Below the pieces are notes generated by a model. It was not told the origin of the DNA, searched no databases, and saw nothing but the letters and a program-made list of their open reading frames with translations. The position numbers were made by a program, and so were the translations under genes. From NCBI GenBank assembly GCA_964469215.1, contig CAYXYB010000011.1, positions 30,265 through 94,264 of the forward strand: a DNA stretch of 64,000 nucleotides, given 5' to 3'. Origin of the DNA: SKPS01 sp964469215 (GTDB lineage: Bacteria > Bacteroidota > Bacteroidia > Bacteroidales > SKPS01). Of this stretch, positions 8,818 to 18,184 are shown one piece after another. Within the stretch, counting starts at the first letter, position 1. The number at the start of each line of letters is the position of its first letter.

Positions 8818-10284
8818 ATGTTTGCCGGTATGTCATCTGGCTTTATCCTGCTCATATTTGGATTATACACTCTTCTGCTTTTTGTGGTTGGATTCATTAC
8901 CGCGCGCCACTCCGACGATGAATCCTTCTTCATTGGAAACAGATCTTCGAAATGGTATCTTGTTGCATACGGAATGGTAGGTGCCTCACTATCAGGAGTA
9001 ACATTTATATCAATACCGGGGTATGTCGGAGAATCTGATTTCTCATATATGGTAATAGTGTTTGGATACCTTGCAGGATATATAATTATTGCCAATGTCC
9101 TGCTACCCGTGTATTACCGGTTGAGGCTTACATCAATCTATACTTACCTCGATCAACGGTTTGGCAATTTCAGCTATAAGACCGGAGCATCGTTCTTTAT
9201 ACTCTCCAGGCTTATTGGAGCTTCTTTCAGGGTTTTTATTGTGGTTAACATATTGTATCTGTTTGTGTTTCAGAATTGGGGTGTACGCTTTGAATTTGTG
9301 GCGATTCTTTTTGTAGTGCTGATACTGCTATACTCAATAAAAGGGGGGATAAAAACAATTGTGTGGACAGACACTCTGCAGACAACCTTTATGCTTGCGG
9401 CACTTGCTACAACCATCATCATTCTGAGCAGAAGCTGGGAGGGGGGAATAAAAGAGCTGACTGTTGATGTCTGGAACAGCAATTACAGCAAGATGTTCTT
9501 CTTCACCGAATGGAAAGACAGGAACTATTTCCTGAAACTTTTTTTTAGTGGCATGTTTATAACCATTGTCATGACCGGCCTTGACCAGGATATGATGCAG
9601 AAAAACCTTAGCTGTCGCTCATTTCGTGAATCGAGAAAGAACATGTACTGGATGAGTTCAATACTTATACCTGTAAATATGCTGTTTCTCTTTCTTGGTG
9701 CAACACTGTATCTCTTCGCTGCGAAATCGGGAATACATGTTCCGGTTTTATCGGATGAGCTTTTCCCGACAATATCACTGACCTATCTGGGTGGTTTTGC
9801 AGGAATCACATTTCTTCTGGGTCTTATTGCCGCTGCCTTTTCCAGCGCCGATGGAACACTGACAGCCCTTACTACATCCGTAAGCCTTGACCTGATCGGC
9901 CTCTCTGAAAAGAAAAACCTGACCCAGAAGATGCGAACCAATTACCGCAGACTGATACATATAGGAGTAACCATACTGGTGATCCTCACAGTTGTTATCT
10001 TCGAAGCAATAAATGACCGTGCGGTTATTGAGAAGCTGTTTGATATTGCTGGTTATACCTATGGCCCTTTGCTTGGTTTATATGCCTTCGGCATTTTTAC
10101 AAAGTTCAAAGTGTGGGATAACGACATTCCCTTCATTGCAGTAATCTCTCCTGTTTTGGCCTATTGTGTCAGGCTTGTGATTGAATATGAAATTACAGGC
10201 TACAAAGTGGGTTTCGAGATCCTGATAATGAATGGATTGATCACTTTCTTGCTTCTGTTTCAGGCGAGAAAGCGTGGTGTATAA
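8818..10284 (+). CDS. Sodium:solute symporter (SSS/SLC5 family)
   Basis: 488 residues with about 13 hydrophobic segments, as expected for the LeuT-fold SSS family. It begins with a helix at FILLIFGLYTLLLFVVGFITA, followed by the family hallmark SDDESFFIGNRSSKWYLVAYGMVGASLSGVTFISIPG. Later helices include FAGITFLLGLIAAAFSSADGTLTAL, the region carrying the Na+-site Ser/Thr residues. It would import a small solute with Na+; the substrate cannot be read from sequence. ATG 8818 lies 40 bases after the promoter box. A TTG that would extend the frame to 8776 falls inside that box and is rejected. Confidence 0.93.
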   Translation: MFAGMSSGFILLIFGLYTLLLFVVGFITARHSDDESFFIGNRSSKWYLVAYGMVGASLSGVTFISIPGYVGESDFSYMVIVFGYLAGYIIIANVLLPVYYRLRLTSIYTYLDQRFGNFSYKTGASFFILSRLIGASFRVFIVVNILYLFVFQNWGVRFEFVAILFVVLILLYSIKGGIKTIVWTDTLQTTFMLAALATTIIILSRSWEGGIKELTVDVWNSNYSKMFFFTEWKDRNYFLKLFFSGMFITIVMTGLDQDMMQKNLSCRSFRESRKNMYWMSSILIPVNMLFLFLGATLYLFAAKSGIHVPVLSDELFPTISLTYLGGFAGITFLLGLIAAAFSSADGTLTALTTSVSLDLIGLSEKKNLTQKMRTNYRRLIHIGVTILVILTVVIFEAINDRAVIEKLFDIAGYTYGPLLGLYAFGIFTKFKVWDNDIPFIAVISPVLAYCVRLVIEYEITGYKVGFEILIMNGLITFLLLFQARKRGV

Positions 10285-10364
10285 AAAATTTATAATTTGC
10301 CAGTAGGATCAATTTGATAAATCATCCGGATAATATTCAAAACATGTAAGTCAGGCGCAGGATT

Positions 10365-10820
10365 CTATTCCCCTTCACCGGAATCCTTTTTGAGAATAAG
10401 GAGTTTTTCCCTGTCAAGAATATCTTTCAGGGTTATGTTTTTCATCATACTTACAGTTTCATCCCTTATCTCTTTGACATAGGATTTAATACCACATGTT
10501 GATTCATCTTTGCAATGCTGACATTCTTCATAGTACAGATATGTAGCACATGGTAAAAGAGCTATTGCTCCGTCGAAATGGCGTATAATTTCAGCCATGT
10601 TGACATCTTCCGGGTTCCTGCGGAGTATATAACCGCCACCTTTCCCTTTTCTGCTCGATAGAATACCAATGGTTTTTAGCTCCAGAAGTATTGCTTCAAG
10701 GAATTTCCGTGGCAGCTTTTCCTGTTCTGCTATCTCCCTGATCAGCATCGGCCCTCTGGACTGCTCCCTTGCCAGGTAAACAAGCGCGTATAATGCGTAT
10801 TGAGCTTTTTTGGATAACAT
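10365..10820 (-). CDS. Rrf2-family transcriptional regulator
   Basis: 151 residues. The winged-helix DNA-binding part starts MLSKKAQYALYALVYLARE. The recognition region LIREIAEQEKLPRKFLEAIL and wing GILSSRKGKGGGYIL are typical of Rrf2/IscR. A later cluster with spacing CATYLYYEECQHCKDESTCGI supplies four cysteines (CxnCxxCxnC). In IscR/NsrR relatives this ligates an Fe-S cluster, so iron, nitric oxide or redox sensing is possible; this is inference. The minus-strand promoter box lies only 5 bases before ATG. Confidence 0.93.
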   Translation of the reverse strand: MLSKKAQYALYALVYLAREQSRGPMLIREIAEQEKLPRKFLEAILLELKTIGILSSRKGKGGGYILRRNPEDVNMAEIIRHFDGAIALLPCATYLYYEECQHCKDESTCGIKSYVKEIRDETVSMMKNITLKDILDREKLLILKKDSGEGE

Positions 10821-10824
10821 CCTG

Positions 10825-10832
10825 CAAAATTA
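10825..10832 (-). promoter_or_regulatory. Promoter -7 box for Rrf2 regulator
   Basis: TAATTTTG on the minus strand ends 5 bases before the ATG. Transcription would start at or next to the start codon, so the mRNA may be leaderless. Confidence 0.4.
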
Positions 10833-11023
10833 TCAATAATTATTGTGATAGCATTGCTGTTTTCCTTAATAATTCAACATCTTGTTGTATTTTCGTGCAA
10901 TACTTGATTTCAAACTTTCAAACTTTCAAACTTTCGCACTAAATTCCTGTCCATGATAAAAAATCTACCAAAAACGCTCCTTAATGCCTGTTTTTGTTGT
11001 TACTTTGCAAAAAAAAAAGAAAG

Positions 11024-12238
11024 ATGCAACGAAGCCACTTGTTTTTCATAATTGTGTTCTGCTCGATTGCGTTCACATCATGTTTCAGGCAGGCAGCACC
11101 TCCTCATAAACCCTTTGAGCCTCCTGTTTTTGTTGCAGGTGTAACCGACACACTTCCTGCCGGTAACGATGCCGGTGTATGGTACATGCTTCCAAAGTCC
11201 AGGTTTGAAATTAATGTCTATCTGAAGCGGACAGAACTGGTGAAAGGGCCTTTTTCATCTTTTGCAGGTAAATATTTGGGTATTGATAATGTAATCAATT
11301 CAAACACAACCGCATGGCAGATTGAGGATATTGATGTACGTGCAACACCCGTTCCCGATCCTGATCACCTTTATTTCCTGGCTTTCAGCTCAGGGGATTC
11401 TGTTCCGGTGCCATTGGAATTACAGATAAATATTAACAATATTGGAGTGCTTTCAGGAGCAACCCCTACTGAAGATACAAGGACATTTGACGCAACAACA
11501 ATTTCGGTTTCGGGATTCAACTATTCATCAGTCTTTAAATTCAATGCAGAAAGTAACCTTTTCGAAACCATCGATACAGTTATTGAAAAGGTTCAGCTTG
11601 ACTCGGTTACTGTTGAAAAGACGGTTCTGAAAAAGAAGATGGTTGAGAAGCCTATGGAGCAAAGAGCCAAGGAGGCGGCTGACCTTATAATGAAACTGCG
11701 TGATCAGCGTCTTAGCCTGCTTACAGGATATCAGGAGATTCCATATGATCCTGCTACTATTAAATATATGGCAGGAGAACTGGAAAAAATGGAAAATGAG
11801 TATATAGAGTTGTTTACCGGTATCACCATCCAGACTAGCCATAAAAGAAGTTTCAATTATATCCCCGCACCGGCTGACGATTGTATTCCTGTGGCAATGA
11901 TGCGGTTTTCCCCACAGGAGGGTTTGCTGCCTGCCGAAAACAAAAAAGGGGAGTTGATGTATGTGCAGTTTTGTTCGCAGGGTGTAAGAGAATCCAGGCT
12001 GAAATTTCAGACTCAACATATCAAGGACAGCCTTATGACGGAGAAGAATTTCAATACCGGATTTGTATATCGTAACCCTGAATGGGCAATGGTGTCTGTT
12101 TACCTTGGCAACAAGGTACAAAAGGAAGCCGGATTTCAGATACCACAACTAGGGACTGTTGAGCGATTACCCTGGTTTATAACTCGCTTTGTAATAGATC
12201 CCGAGACCGGTGCACTGATTAGCATTAACACTCGTTAG
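11024..12238 (+). CDS. DUF4831 family lipoprotein
   Basis: 404 residues from ATG 11024. A lipoprotein signal with lipobox FTSC (C20) predicts attachment to a membrane on the periplasmic side. The body matches what I recall of DUF4831, a Bacteroidota family of unknown function: GVWYMLPKSRFEINVYLKRTE, then GPFSSFAGKYLGIDNVI and WQIEDIDVRATPVPDPDHLY. A middle coiled or helical stretch (RAKEAADLIMKLRDQRLSLL) precedes a C-terminal beta-rich part. It is followed 42 bases later by a Yip1-type membrane protein, probably co-transcribed. Confidence 0.85.
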   Translation: MQRSHLFFIIVFCSIAFTSCFRQAAPPHKPFEPPVFVAGVTDTLPAGNDAGVWYMLPKSRFEINVYLKRTELVKGPFSSFAGKYLGIDNVINSNTTAWQIEDIDVRATPVPDPDHLYFLAFSSGDSVPVPLELQININNIGVLSGATPTEDTRTFDATTISVSGFNYSSVFKFNAESNLFETIDTVIEKVQLDSVTVEKTVLKKKMVEKPMEQRAKEAADLIMKLRDQRLSLLTGYQEIPYDPATIKYMAGELEKMENEYIELFTGITIQTSHKRSFNYIPAPADDCIPVAMMRFSPQEGLLPAENKKGELMYVQFCSQGVRESRLKFQTQHIKDSLMTEKNFNTGFVYRNPEWAMVSVYLGNKVQKEAGFQIPQLGTVERLPWFITRFVIDPETGALISINTR

Positions 12239-12280
12239 ACATCTTAACAAAATACAGATTGTAAAAAATAATTCCATCAG

Positions 12281-12904
12281 ATGAAGATCGTCAACAGAAT
12301 AAAAAAGCTGATTACTTCACCCGGTGATGAGTGGGTTGTTATCGCAGATGAAAACCATGATATTTCTTATATCACAAAAAACTATCTGTTGATTTTAATA
12401 CTAATACCAGTTGTTGCCCTGGTTATTGGATGGGAGTTTGTCGGGAAAACCGAAACATTCCAACATCTCAAAACAATAACAAGTGGATGGGATATTGGCC
12501 TGCAAAAAGCGTTGATATATTTGTTTACATCAGTGATCACTATTTTTACAAGCACATATATCATAAATAAAATAGCACCTGTATTCAGGGTTGAAAGGAA
12601 CTTCAATCATGTTTTCAGGTTGATTGTTTATTCATGGACGCCCATACTTCTGGCAGGCATCTTCTATCTTCTTCCGGCACTCTCGTTCATGTTTTTTCCA
12701 GGCTTGCTGTTTTCCTTCGTGCTGATATATTATGGCCTCGATCCACTTATGAAACCACCCGCACCTGCGAAAACAGTCTATTTTACAGCAATAGTTGCAG
12801 TGGTGATATGTTGTTTTGCACTTACTCACTTAATAATCAAGGCATTTTTTGGTGTTTTGTGGATTAACAACACCAATCTGATGCCCGGGAATTTTGTGCT
12901 CTGA
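12281..12904 (+). CDS. Yip1-domain membrane protein
   Basis: 207 residues with five predicted transmembrane helices. It opens with a short cytoplasmic head containing the family phrase ITSPGDEWVVIADE. The conserved Yip1 features include the FNHVFRLIVYSWTPILLAGIFYLLP segment and a PGLLFSFVLIYYGLD helix. Bacterial Yip1 proteins have no established function. It lies just after the DUF4831 lipoprotein gene, suggesting an operon. Confidence 0.85.
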   Translation: MKIVNRIKKLITSPGDEWVVIADENHDISYITKNYLLILILIPVVALVIGWEFVGKTETFQHLKTITSGWDIGLQKALIYLFTSVITIFTSTYIINKIAPVFRVERNFNHVFRLIVYSWTPILLAGIFYLLPALSFMFFPGLLFSFVLIYYGLDPLMKPPAPAKTVYFTAIVAVVICCFALTHLIIKAFFGVLWINNTNLMPGNFVL

Positions 12905-12966
12905 AAATTTATTTTGGACTGTCCCGGTTTACATTTGACATGATCGCCGTTTGTTGCAATAAATTG

Positions 12967-12974
12967 TATATTTG
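12967..12974 (+). promoter_or_regulatory. Promoter -7 box for first GAPDH gene
   Basis: TATATTTG, perfect TAnnTTTG, 24 bases before ATG 12999. It also shows that the in-frame extension to 12972 cannot be the start. Confidence 0.55.
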
Positions 12975-12998
12975 CATAGGTGCTTTTATACTCTTATT

Positions 12999-14012
12999 AT
13001 GGCTGTGAAGATTGGTATAAATGGTTTGGGAAGGATTGGGAAACTAGTTTTCAGGCTTCTTGCAGACACGCCGGGTATTGAGGTTGTGCAGATCAACGAT
13101 AAGATAGACAATGAGTTGTTGATTCATCTTCTTAAGTACGACACTATTCATGGAAGGTTTAATGCCGGAATTAAAAAATGGGATCAGGGTGTGTTGTTCG
13201 AAGGCCGCAAGATCCTGATGACCCACGAACATCATCCGTCACATATTCCCTGGAGTCTTAGTGGTGCAGAAATTATTATTGAGTCAAGTGGCAAATTCAA
13301 GACTATGCCGCTTCTTCAGCAACATATACATGACAGTGTAAGAAAAGTCATTCTTACCTGCCCGGCTGATGATGACCTTATTGACAGGACGGTGGTAATG
13401 GGTATTAATAATATTGATATTTCAAACGTTGACAGGGTGATATCAAATGCATCATGTACTACGAACTGTGTGGCGATGATGTTAAAGGTGCTCGACGATT
13501 CATTCGGGGTAAAGCGTGCCTTTATGAACACAGTGCATCCGTTTACCAACAACCAGTCACTGCTCGACGGGCCCCATTCCGATTTCAGAAGGGCAAGAGC
13601 TGCAGTTGGTAATATAATACCTACCACAACCAGTGCTATCAGGGCTATTCCTGTTGTAATGCCTAAGATGAAAGGGATATTCGATGGTTTTGCCACCCGT
13701 GTTCCAGTTATCGATGGCTCGTTTGTGGAACTTACTGCCGAACTGAATACTGGGGTAAACCCACGGATTATTAATAACGCATTCCTGGCGGCATCTGAAT
13801 CACAGTTGAAAGCATACCTCTCATATAGTGACGACCCTCTTGTGAGCAGCGATGTAATCGGTAACAGGTATTCTGCCATTTTTGATTCGCTCTCTACCAA
13901 AGTTATCGGCAAAGATATGGTGCAGATACTCTCATGGTACGATAACGAAAGTGGATATGCAAACAGGATAGTTGACCTGCTCAAATATATAATTAGTCTT
14001 GATGCCAGATAA
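12999..14012 (+). CDS. gap: Type I glyceraldehyde-3-phosphate dehydrogenase (GapA-like)
   Basis: 337 residues, normal length. The NAD-binding start is MAVKIGINGLGRIGKLVFRLL, with an NAD-type acidic residue in VQINDKID. The active site SNASCTTNC carries the catalytic Cys153, and the partner His is in TVHPFTNNQ. RRARAAVGNIIPTTT and FATRVPVIDGSFVELT follow, and it ends near SWYDNESGYANRIVDLL. It oxidises glyceraldehyde-3-phosphate to 1,3-bisphosphoglycerate, or the reverse. It is followed 11 bases later by the dikinase-like gene, so the two are likely one transcript. A second, divergent GAPDH lies at 23055. Confidence 0.95.
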   Translation: MAVKIGINGLGRIGKLVFRLLADTPGIEVVQINDKIDNELLIHLLKYDTIHGRFNAGIKKWDQGVLFEGRKILMTHEHHPSHIPWSLSGAEIIIESSGKFKTMPLLQQHIHDSVRKVILTCPADDDLIDRTVVMGINNIDISNVDRVISNASCTTNCVAMMLKVLDDSFGVKRAFMNTVHPFTNNQSLLDGPHSDFRRARAAVGNIIPTTTSAIRAIPVVMPKMKGIFDGFATRVPVIDGSFVELTAELNTGVNPRIINNAFLAASESQLKAYLSYSDDPLVSSDVIGNRYSAIFDSLSTKVIGKDMVQILSWYDNESGYANRIVDLLKYIISLDAR

Positions 14013-14023
14013 TAATAAGTCTG

Positions 14024-17000
14024 ATGAAAGAGGAAATTCAATCCAAAGCCCTTGAGATTAACCTGGCCCAAACCAGAGATGTGGACATCTATATTCCTGA
14101 TGAACATCAATGGTTTATAAACTTGTCATCCAACTACTGGGGGATACATAAAAGGGCTCTTGATTTTTTTAATGAATTCCATCACCCTTATTCTAACCGC
14201 TCTTTTGTGGTTTCGCAACTCTCAAATCTGGTGATTGGCGATTTTTGGCTCTACAACACCGGTGCTGACAACATAAAAACCTTCAGGATAATTCTCTCCA
14301 TTTTTGATAAACTGCTCTCTGAAGACCTGAACAGTGACCTCCAGAAACAGGTTGTATATGATCTGTTGGGTTTTATCGATCAGGTATCAGGCATATCACC
14401 TTTTAACGAACAGATAGTTATTGAAGGCATTGATACAATGGATAGGTATTTTGACAAGTGCAGCTTCAGTTTTATCAGCAATCTTGGTTTTATGCTCAAG
14501 AGCCTTGACAAAGCAGGCAACGCAGATGCAACTTCAAGGATCGCCCAAGGTATCATGCGGAAGACAATTTCGAACAATATAAGCTTCTGGCATGAAACAA
14601 CACGGATTGAAGAATGGTACAAGGTTAACAGAAAGAAGTTGTGCGGCGATTTCAAAGATAAGACACGAAGTATCGGGGAACCCTTCTTTCAACAGCAATA
14701 CCGTAAGCTGGAGAAGGCTGGAACATGGAATCAGATTGTTGAATCAACTTTTTCTTTTAGTGATATAGCATCTCTCTTCAGAAAATTTACAGATCAATTC
14801 GAAAAAGCCACTTCTAAATTCAACTATCTGTTCTATCTGCTCCATCTTCCAGGAATGGTTTACCAGAGAGATTATCTGTTATGGGATCTGAACAAAGTGA
14901 TCAGGAATATCAGTACAGAACTCACTTCGGAGCAGATTAAAAATGCCATAGATGAGCTATTCGTTCTTTTCGGTGAATTCAGGCTTCAGTATATGAGCAT
15001 GGTTCTCGACTCAGTGCTCACTTTAGGTAAGGAGATAATAAACAGCAAAGACCTTGATCTTATTCATTACTTTGAGGATAAGCTTATAAACCTGGGTTTT
15101 GTTACCCCGGGAATGGTTTATCTCACTGAGGAATGGCAGTTAAAGGTTGATACAAACCACGTAAAAAATATCAGGATCTGGCTTGAACTTATCGAATATG
15201 GGCCCGAAATGATGAAGAAACTTCTTTCAGCACTTATAATCAATCTCAGGCTTGGTGGTATTTTTATTTTTGATACTGATCTTTTTCAACGTGACATAAC
15301 AAAACTCCTTAATGCAGAAATTTCACCCATATACAAGCAGATCAAACAGTTAACCCGCATATTTCCGGTATATTTCAACGAAATAGGAGCAGAAGGGGAA
15401 TTGCGGGATGTTACGACAGTGATTGATGAGATGTCGCAGCGAAATGACAAGCTGATACACTTTTTACGCAAACAGATACATACAGAAGGAAACAATACCC
15501 ATATCGACATTACACTTGATATAATCCGTTTCTGGCATTCACCAGATATAGAAATACTAAAACCTTTTGTTCCGGCTAATGTGCTGGATACAATAGAAGT
15601 TAACGGGATCTGGGTGCAGGGTGTTCACGAGGTTTTGACAGAGCTGTGCAGGAAGAAAAACACTGATATAACGGGTTTACTTGAAATTGATGAGAATGAT
15701 CTGGCTACTGCTCTTAAATCATTAAACAAAGGGAGTAAGGATGATAGAAAGAGAGTTCGGCTTTTAATAAAGCTATATCAACTTCTTAAAGAGAAATACT
15801 CTTTTGAGACCGATGATATTATAGGGGTATTGGAGCATTTCAGGTTTTTTAGCATTGATGAGATCCGGAAACTGAAGGATTTTCTCGAAGCAGGCCAGAA
15901 CATACAGGCTTTGAATCAGATATATTCCTTCATGGTGAGGCTCAATACCATAATCTTCGATCCGGCAGTAAGCCAGGGCTGGGAAAATATTTACCATAAA
16001 CGGCATATTGCCTTCGGTATTCCATCTATGTATGGTCGTTATCATGAAACAAAATTCGAAGCCCTGGGGCTCACATTCAGGCTTGAACGGGTTGCAACCT
16101 TGCTTGTTGAACGGATAATGGAAAATACCAACACCGATTATTTTACTGCCAAAACCCTCAAGGATGTCTATTCGGTTATCAGGCTTATGTACGAGGGGCT
16201 TGAACTTGACGGCGTTTCTGACCAGGGGTTGAACTCCAACCTTCAGATGCTTCAGTACAGCCTCACCTCCGGTAGTTTTACTGTGAAGCAGTATATCAAC
16301 ATCTTCCAGTTTATGGAAGATAACGTAAAGGAGATCATCAACAAATATTTCATAAGGCCATATGAAGACCTCCTCAAAATTATTATTCCCCAGTTGTTTA
16401 CAAAAGAAATCAAACCGGACCAGAAATCAACCAAAACCTTCATTCACCGGAAGGCGGAAATGTTCTATCGCGATTTATTGTTTTCAACATTTCTGATTCA
16501 GCATCTGGATAATTTTATTGGTTTGGTTCTCAATAATCTGCGAAAGATGATCTCCGATCTTTCGACCGATGATATCAGAAGGATCATGTCGTATGATCCA
16601 GGTATGGTCATCAGCCCTGTCTACGAAGAGACTCCTGCCATGGACAATCAAATTTTTCTGGGATCGAAGGCATATTATCTGAAAAAGCTATATCTGAAAG
16701 GGTACCCCGTGCCTCCCGGTTTTGTTCTTACCACAGAGGTATTCAGAAGAAAGGATACAATACTTAAACAGTCGGCATTGAATGCAGAGATTGATCAATT
16801 GATCAGGGATTATTTAACAGAGCTTGAAGGCCTTACGGGGCGCAAATTTGGCAACCCCCAGAATCCGCTTCTGCTTAGTGTGAGATCAGGCTCGGCAATC
16901 TCAATGCCCGGCGCTATGAATACCTTCCTGAATGTGGGAATGAATGATGAGATAACCTCACGCCTGAGTAAGGAATACAACTTCGGATGGACCTCATGGG

Positions 17001-18115
17001 ACTGTTACAGGAGATTGCTGCAGACCTGGGGTATGTCGTTTGGCATAGATAGAAACGACTTCGATAACATAATGCTTGAATATAAGCAGAAATATAATGT
17101 TAATCAGAAGATTGAATTCCCGGGAGAGATAATGCGTGATATGGCATTCACCTATAAGAAACTACTTTCGGATAATGGTATTTACTTCGAATCTGATCCG
17201 TTTTTGCAACTCAAGCAGGCGATTATTTCGGTTTTCAATTCATGGGATACGCCTCGTACCAACGTGTACCGTAATCACATGAATATTGCTGACGAATGGG
17301 GCACTGCAGTGATTGTTCAGCAAATGGTGTTTGGAAATATCCACAGGGAATCGGGCTCGGGAGTGCTCTTTACTCACGATCCGCATGAAAGCGTTCCGGG
17401 AATTAACCTTACCGGTGACTTCTCCTTTCTCAGCCAGGGAGAGGATATTGTTGCAGGCCTTGTTAATACTCTGCCGGTAAGTGAGAGTCAAAGGATAAAA
17501 TATTACCAAAAAAGCCCCTTCTCCCTTGAATCCGCATTTCCGAAGATATTTCAAAAACTCAGGGAGTTTGCAAGAGAACTTATTGAAGAACACGATTTCA
17601 GCCATCAGGAAATTGAATTTACCTTCGAAACGGCAGACCCCAAAGACCTGTATATCCTTCAGACTCGTGATATCTCTATCACAAGGCATGAAAACAGGGT
17701 TGTATTTATAACTCCGCGTAATAAAATGGAGCGGATAGGATGTGGTATCGGTATAGGTAATGAGGTGCTCAATGGTTTTATTGCATTTGACCTTGAAGAT
17801 ATTGCAATGTTGAAAAAGAAACATCCGGACTCAAAAAGCATCCTCATAAGACCCGACACTGTGCCCGACGATATAGAGATGATCTTCGAATGTGATGGGT
17901 TACTTACAGGAAAAGGTGGGGCAACATCCCATGCTGCTGTTACTGCTGCTACTCTCGGGAAAATTTGTGTTGTAAATTGTACAGATCTCATTGTTGATGA
18001 GAAAGGAAAACTATGCACTATTAACGGAATTACCTTTAGACCATTTGAAAAAATTGCCATTGATGGTGCTCTCGGAATGATATACAATGGACATTATCCT
18101 GTTAAAACAATATGA
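14024..18115 (+). CDS. Large PEP/pyruvate-dikinase-like protein with long unique N-terminus, lacking the PEP-binding barrel
   Basis: 1363 residues. The first ~870 residues are mostly helical and not recognised. From about 878 there is a pyruvate-phosphate-dikinase/PEP-synthase ATP-grasp domain: LGSKAYYLKKLYLKGYPVPP, SVRSGSAISMPGAMNTFLNV and the RESGSGVLFTHDP motif. It closes with a swivelling phosphohistidine domain GKGGATSHAAV (H1303 as the phosphorylated residue). The protein ends about 60 residues later, so the C-terminal TIM barrel of PPDK and PEP synthase is absent. An ATP-to-His phosphotransfer is expected, with an unknown acceptor. That arrangement is shared in principle with glucan water dikinases and rifampin phosphotransferase. 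It sits directly behind GAPDH. Confidence 0.85.
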   Translation: MKEEIQSKALEINLAQTRDVDIYIPDEHQWFINLSSNYWGIHKRALDFFNEFHHPYSNRSFVVSQLSNLVIGDFWLYNTGADNIKTFRIILSIFDKLLSEDLNSDLQKQVVYDLLGFIDQVSGISPFNEQIVIEGIDTMDRYFDKCSFSFISNLGFMLKSLDKAGNADATSRIAQGIMRKTISNNISFWHETTRIEEWYKVNRKKLCGDFKDKTRSIGEPFFQQQYRKLEKAGTWNQIVESTFSFSDIASLFRKFTDQFEKATSKFNYLFYLLHLPGMVYQRDYLLWDLNKVIRNISTELTSEQIKNAIDELFVLFGEFRLQYMSMVLDSVLTLGKEIINSKDLDLIHYFEDKLINLGFVTPGMVYLTEEWQLKVDTNHVKNIRIWLELIEYGPEMMKKLLSALIINLRLGGIFIFDTDLFQRDITKLLNAEISPIYKQIKQLTRIFPVYFNEIGAEGELRDVTTVIDEMSQRNDKLIHFLRKQIHTEGNNTHIDITLDIIRFWHSPDIEILKPFVPANVLDTIEVNGIWVQGVHEVLTELCRKKNTDITGLLEIDENDLATALKSLNKGSKDDRKRVRLLIKLYQLLKEKYSFETDDIIGVLEHFRFFSIDEIRKLKDFLEAGQNIQALNQIYSFMVRLNTIIFDPAVSQGWENIYHKRHIAFGIPSMYGRYHETKFEALGLTFRLERVATLLVERIMENTNTDYFTAKTLKDVYSVIRLMYEGLELDGVSDQGLNSNLQMLQYSLTSGSFTVKQYINIFQFMEDNVKEIINKYFIRPYEDLLKIIIPQLFTKEIKPDQKSTKTFIHRKAEMFYRDLLFSTFLIQHLDNFIGLVLNNLRKMISDLSTDDIRRIMSYDPGMVISPVYEETPAMDNQIFLGSKAYYLKKLYLKGYPVPPGFVLTTEVFRRKDTILKQSALNAEIDQLIRDYLTELEGLTGRKFGNPQNPLLLSVRSGSAISMPGAMNTFLNVGMNDEITSRLSKEYNFGWTSWDCYRRLLQTWGMSFGIDRNDFDNIMLEYKQKYNVNQKIEFPGEIMRDMAFTYKKLLSDNGIYFESDPFLQLKQAIISVFNSWDTPRTNVYRNHMNIADEWGTAVIVQQMVFGNIHRESGSGVLFTHDPHESVPGINLTGDFSFLSQGEDIVAGLVNTLPVSESQRIKYYQKSPFSLESAFPKIFQKLREFARELIEEHDFSHQEIEFTFETADPKDLYILQTRDISITRHENRVVFITPRNKMERIGCGIGIGNEVLNGFIAFDLEDIAMLKKKHPDSKSILIRPDTVPDDIEMIFECDGLLTGKGGATSHAAVTAATLGKICVVNCTDLIVDEKGKLCTINGITFRPFEKIAIDGALGMIYNGHYPVKTI

Positions 18116-18184
18116 TATTCTGTATTTTATATTGAATATCAGAAAGATATATTAAATAATGATAGAATTAAATAATCCACTTTT

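Noticed and set aside
10908..10935. CAAACTTT repeats upstream of the DUF4831 gene
   Set aside because: Only three to four short units; nothing indicates an operator.
11528..12148. 206-codon minus-strand frame
   Set aside because: Fully antisense to the DUF4831 gene; composition is that of a shadow frame.
13316..14110. 264-codon minus-strand frame
   Set aside because: Antisense to GAPDH, whose motifs are unmistakable on the plus strand.
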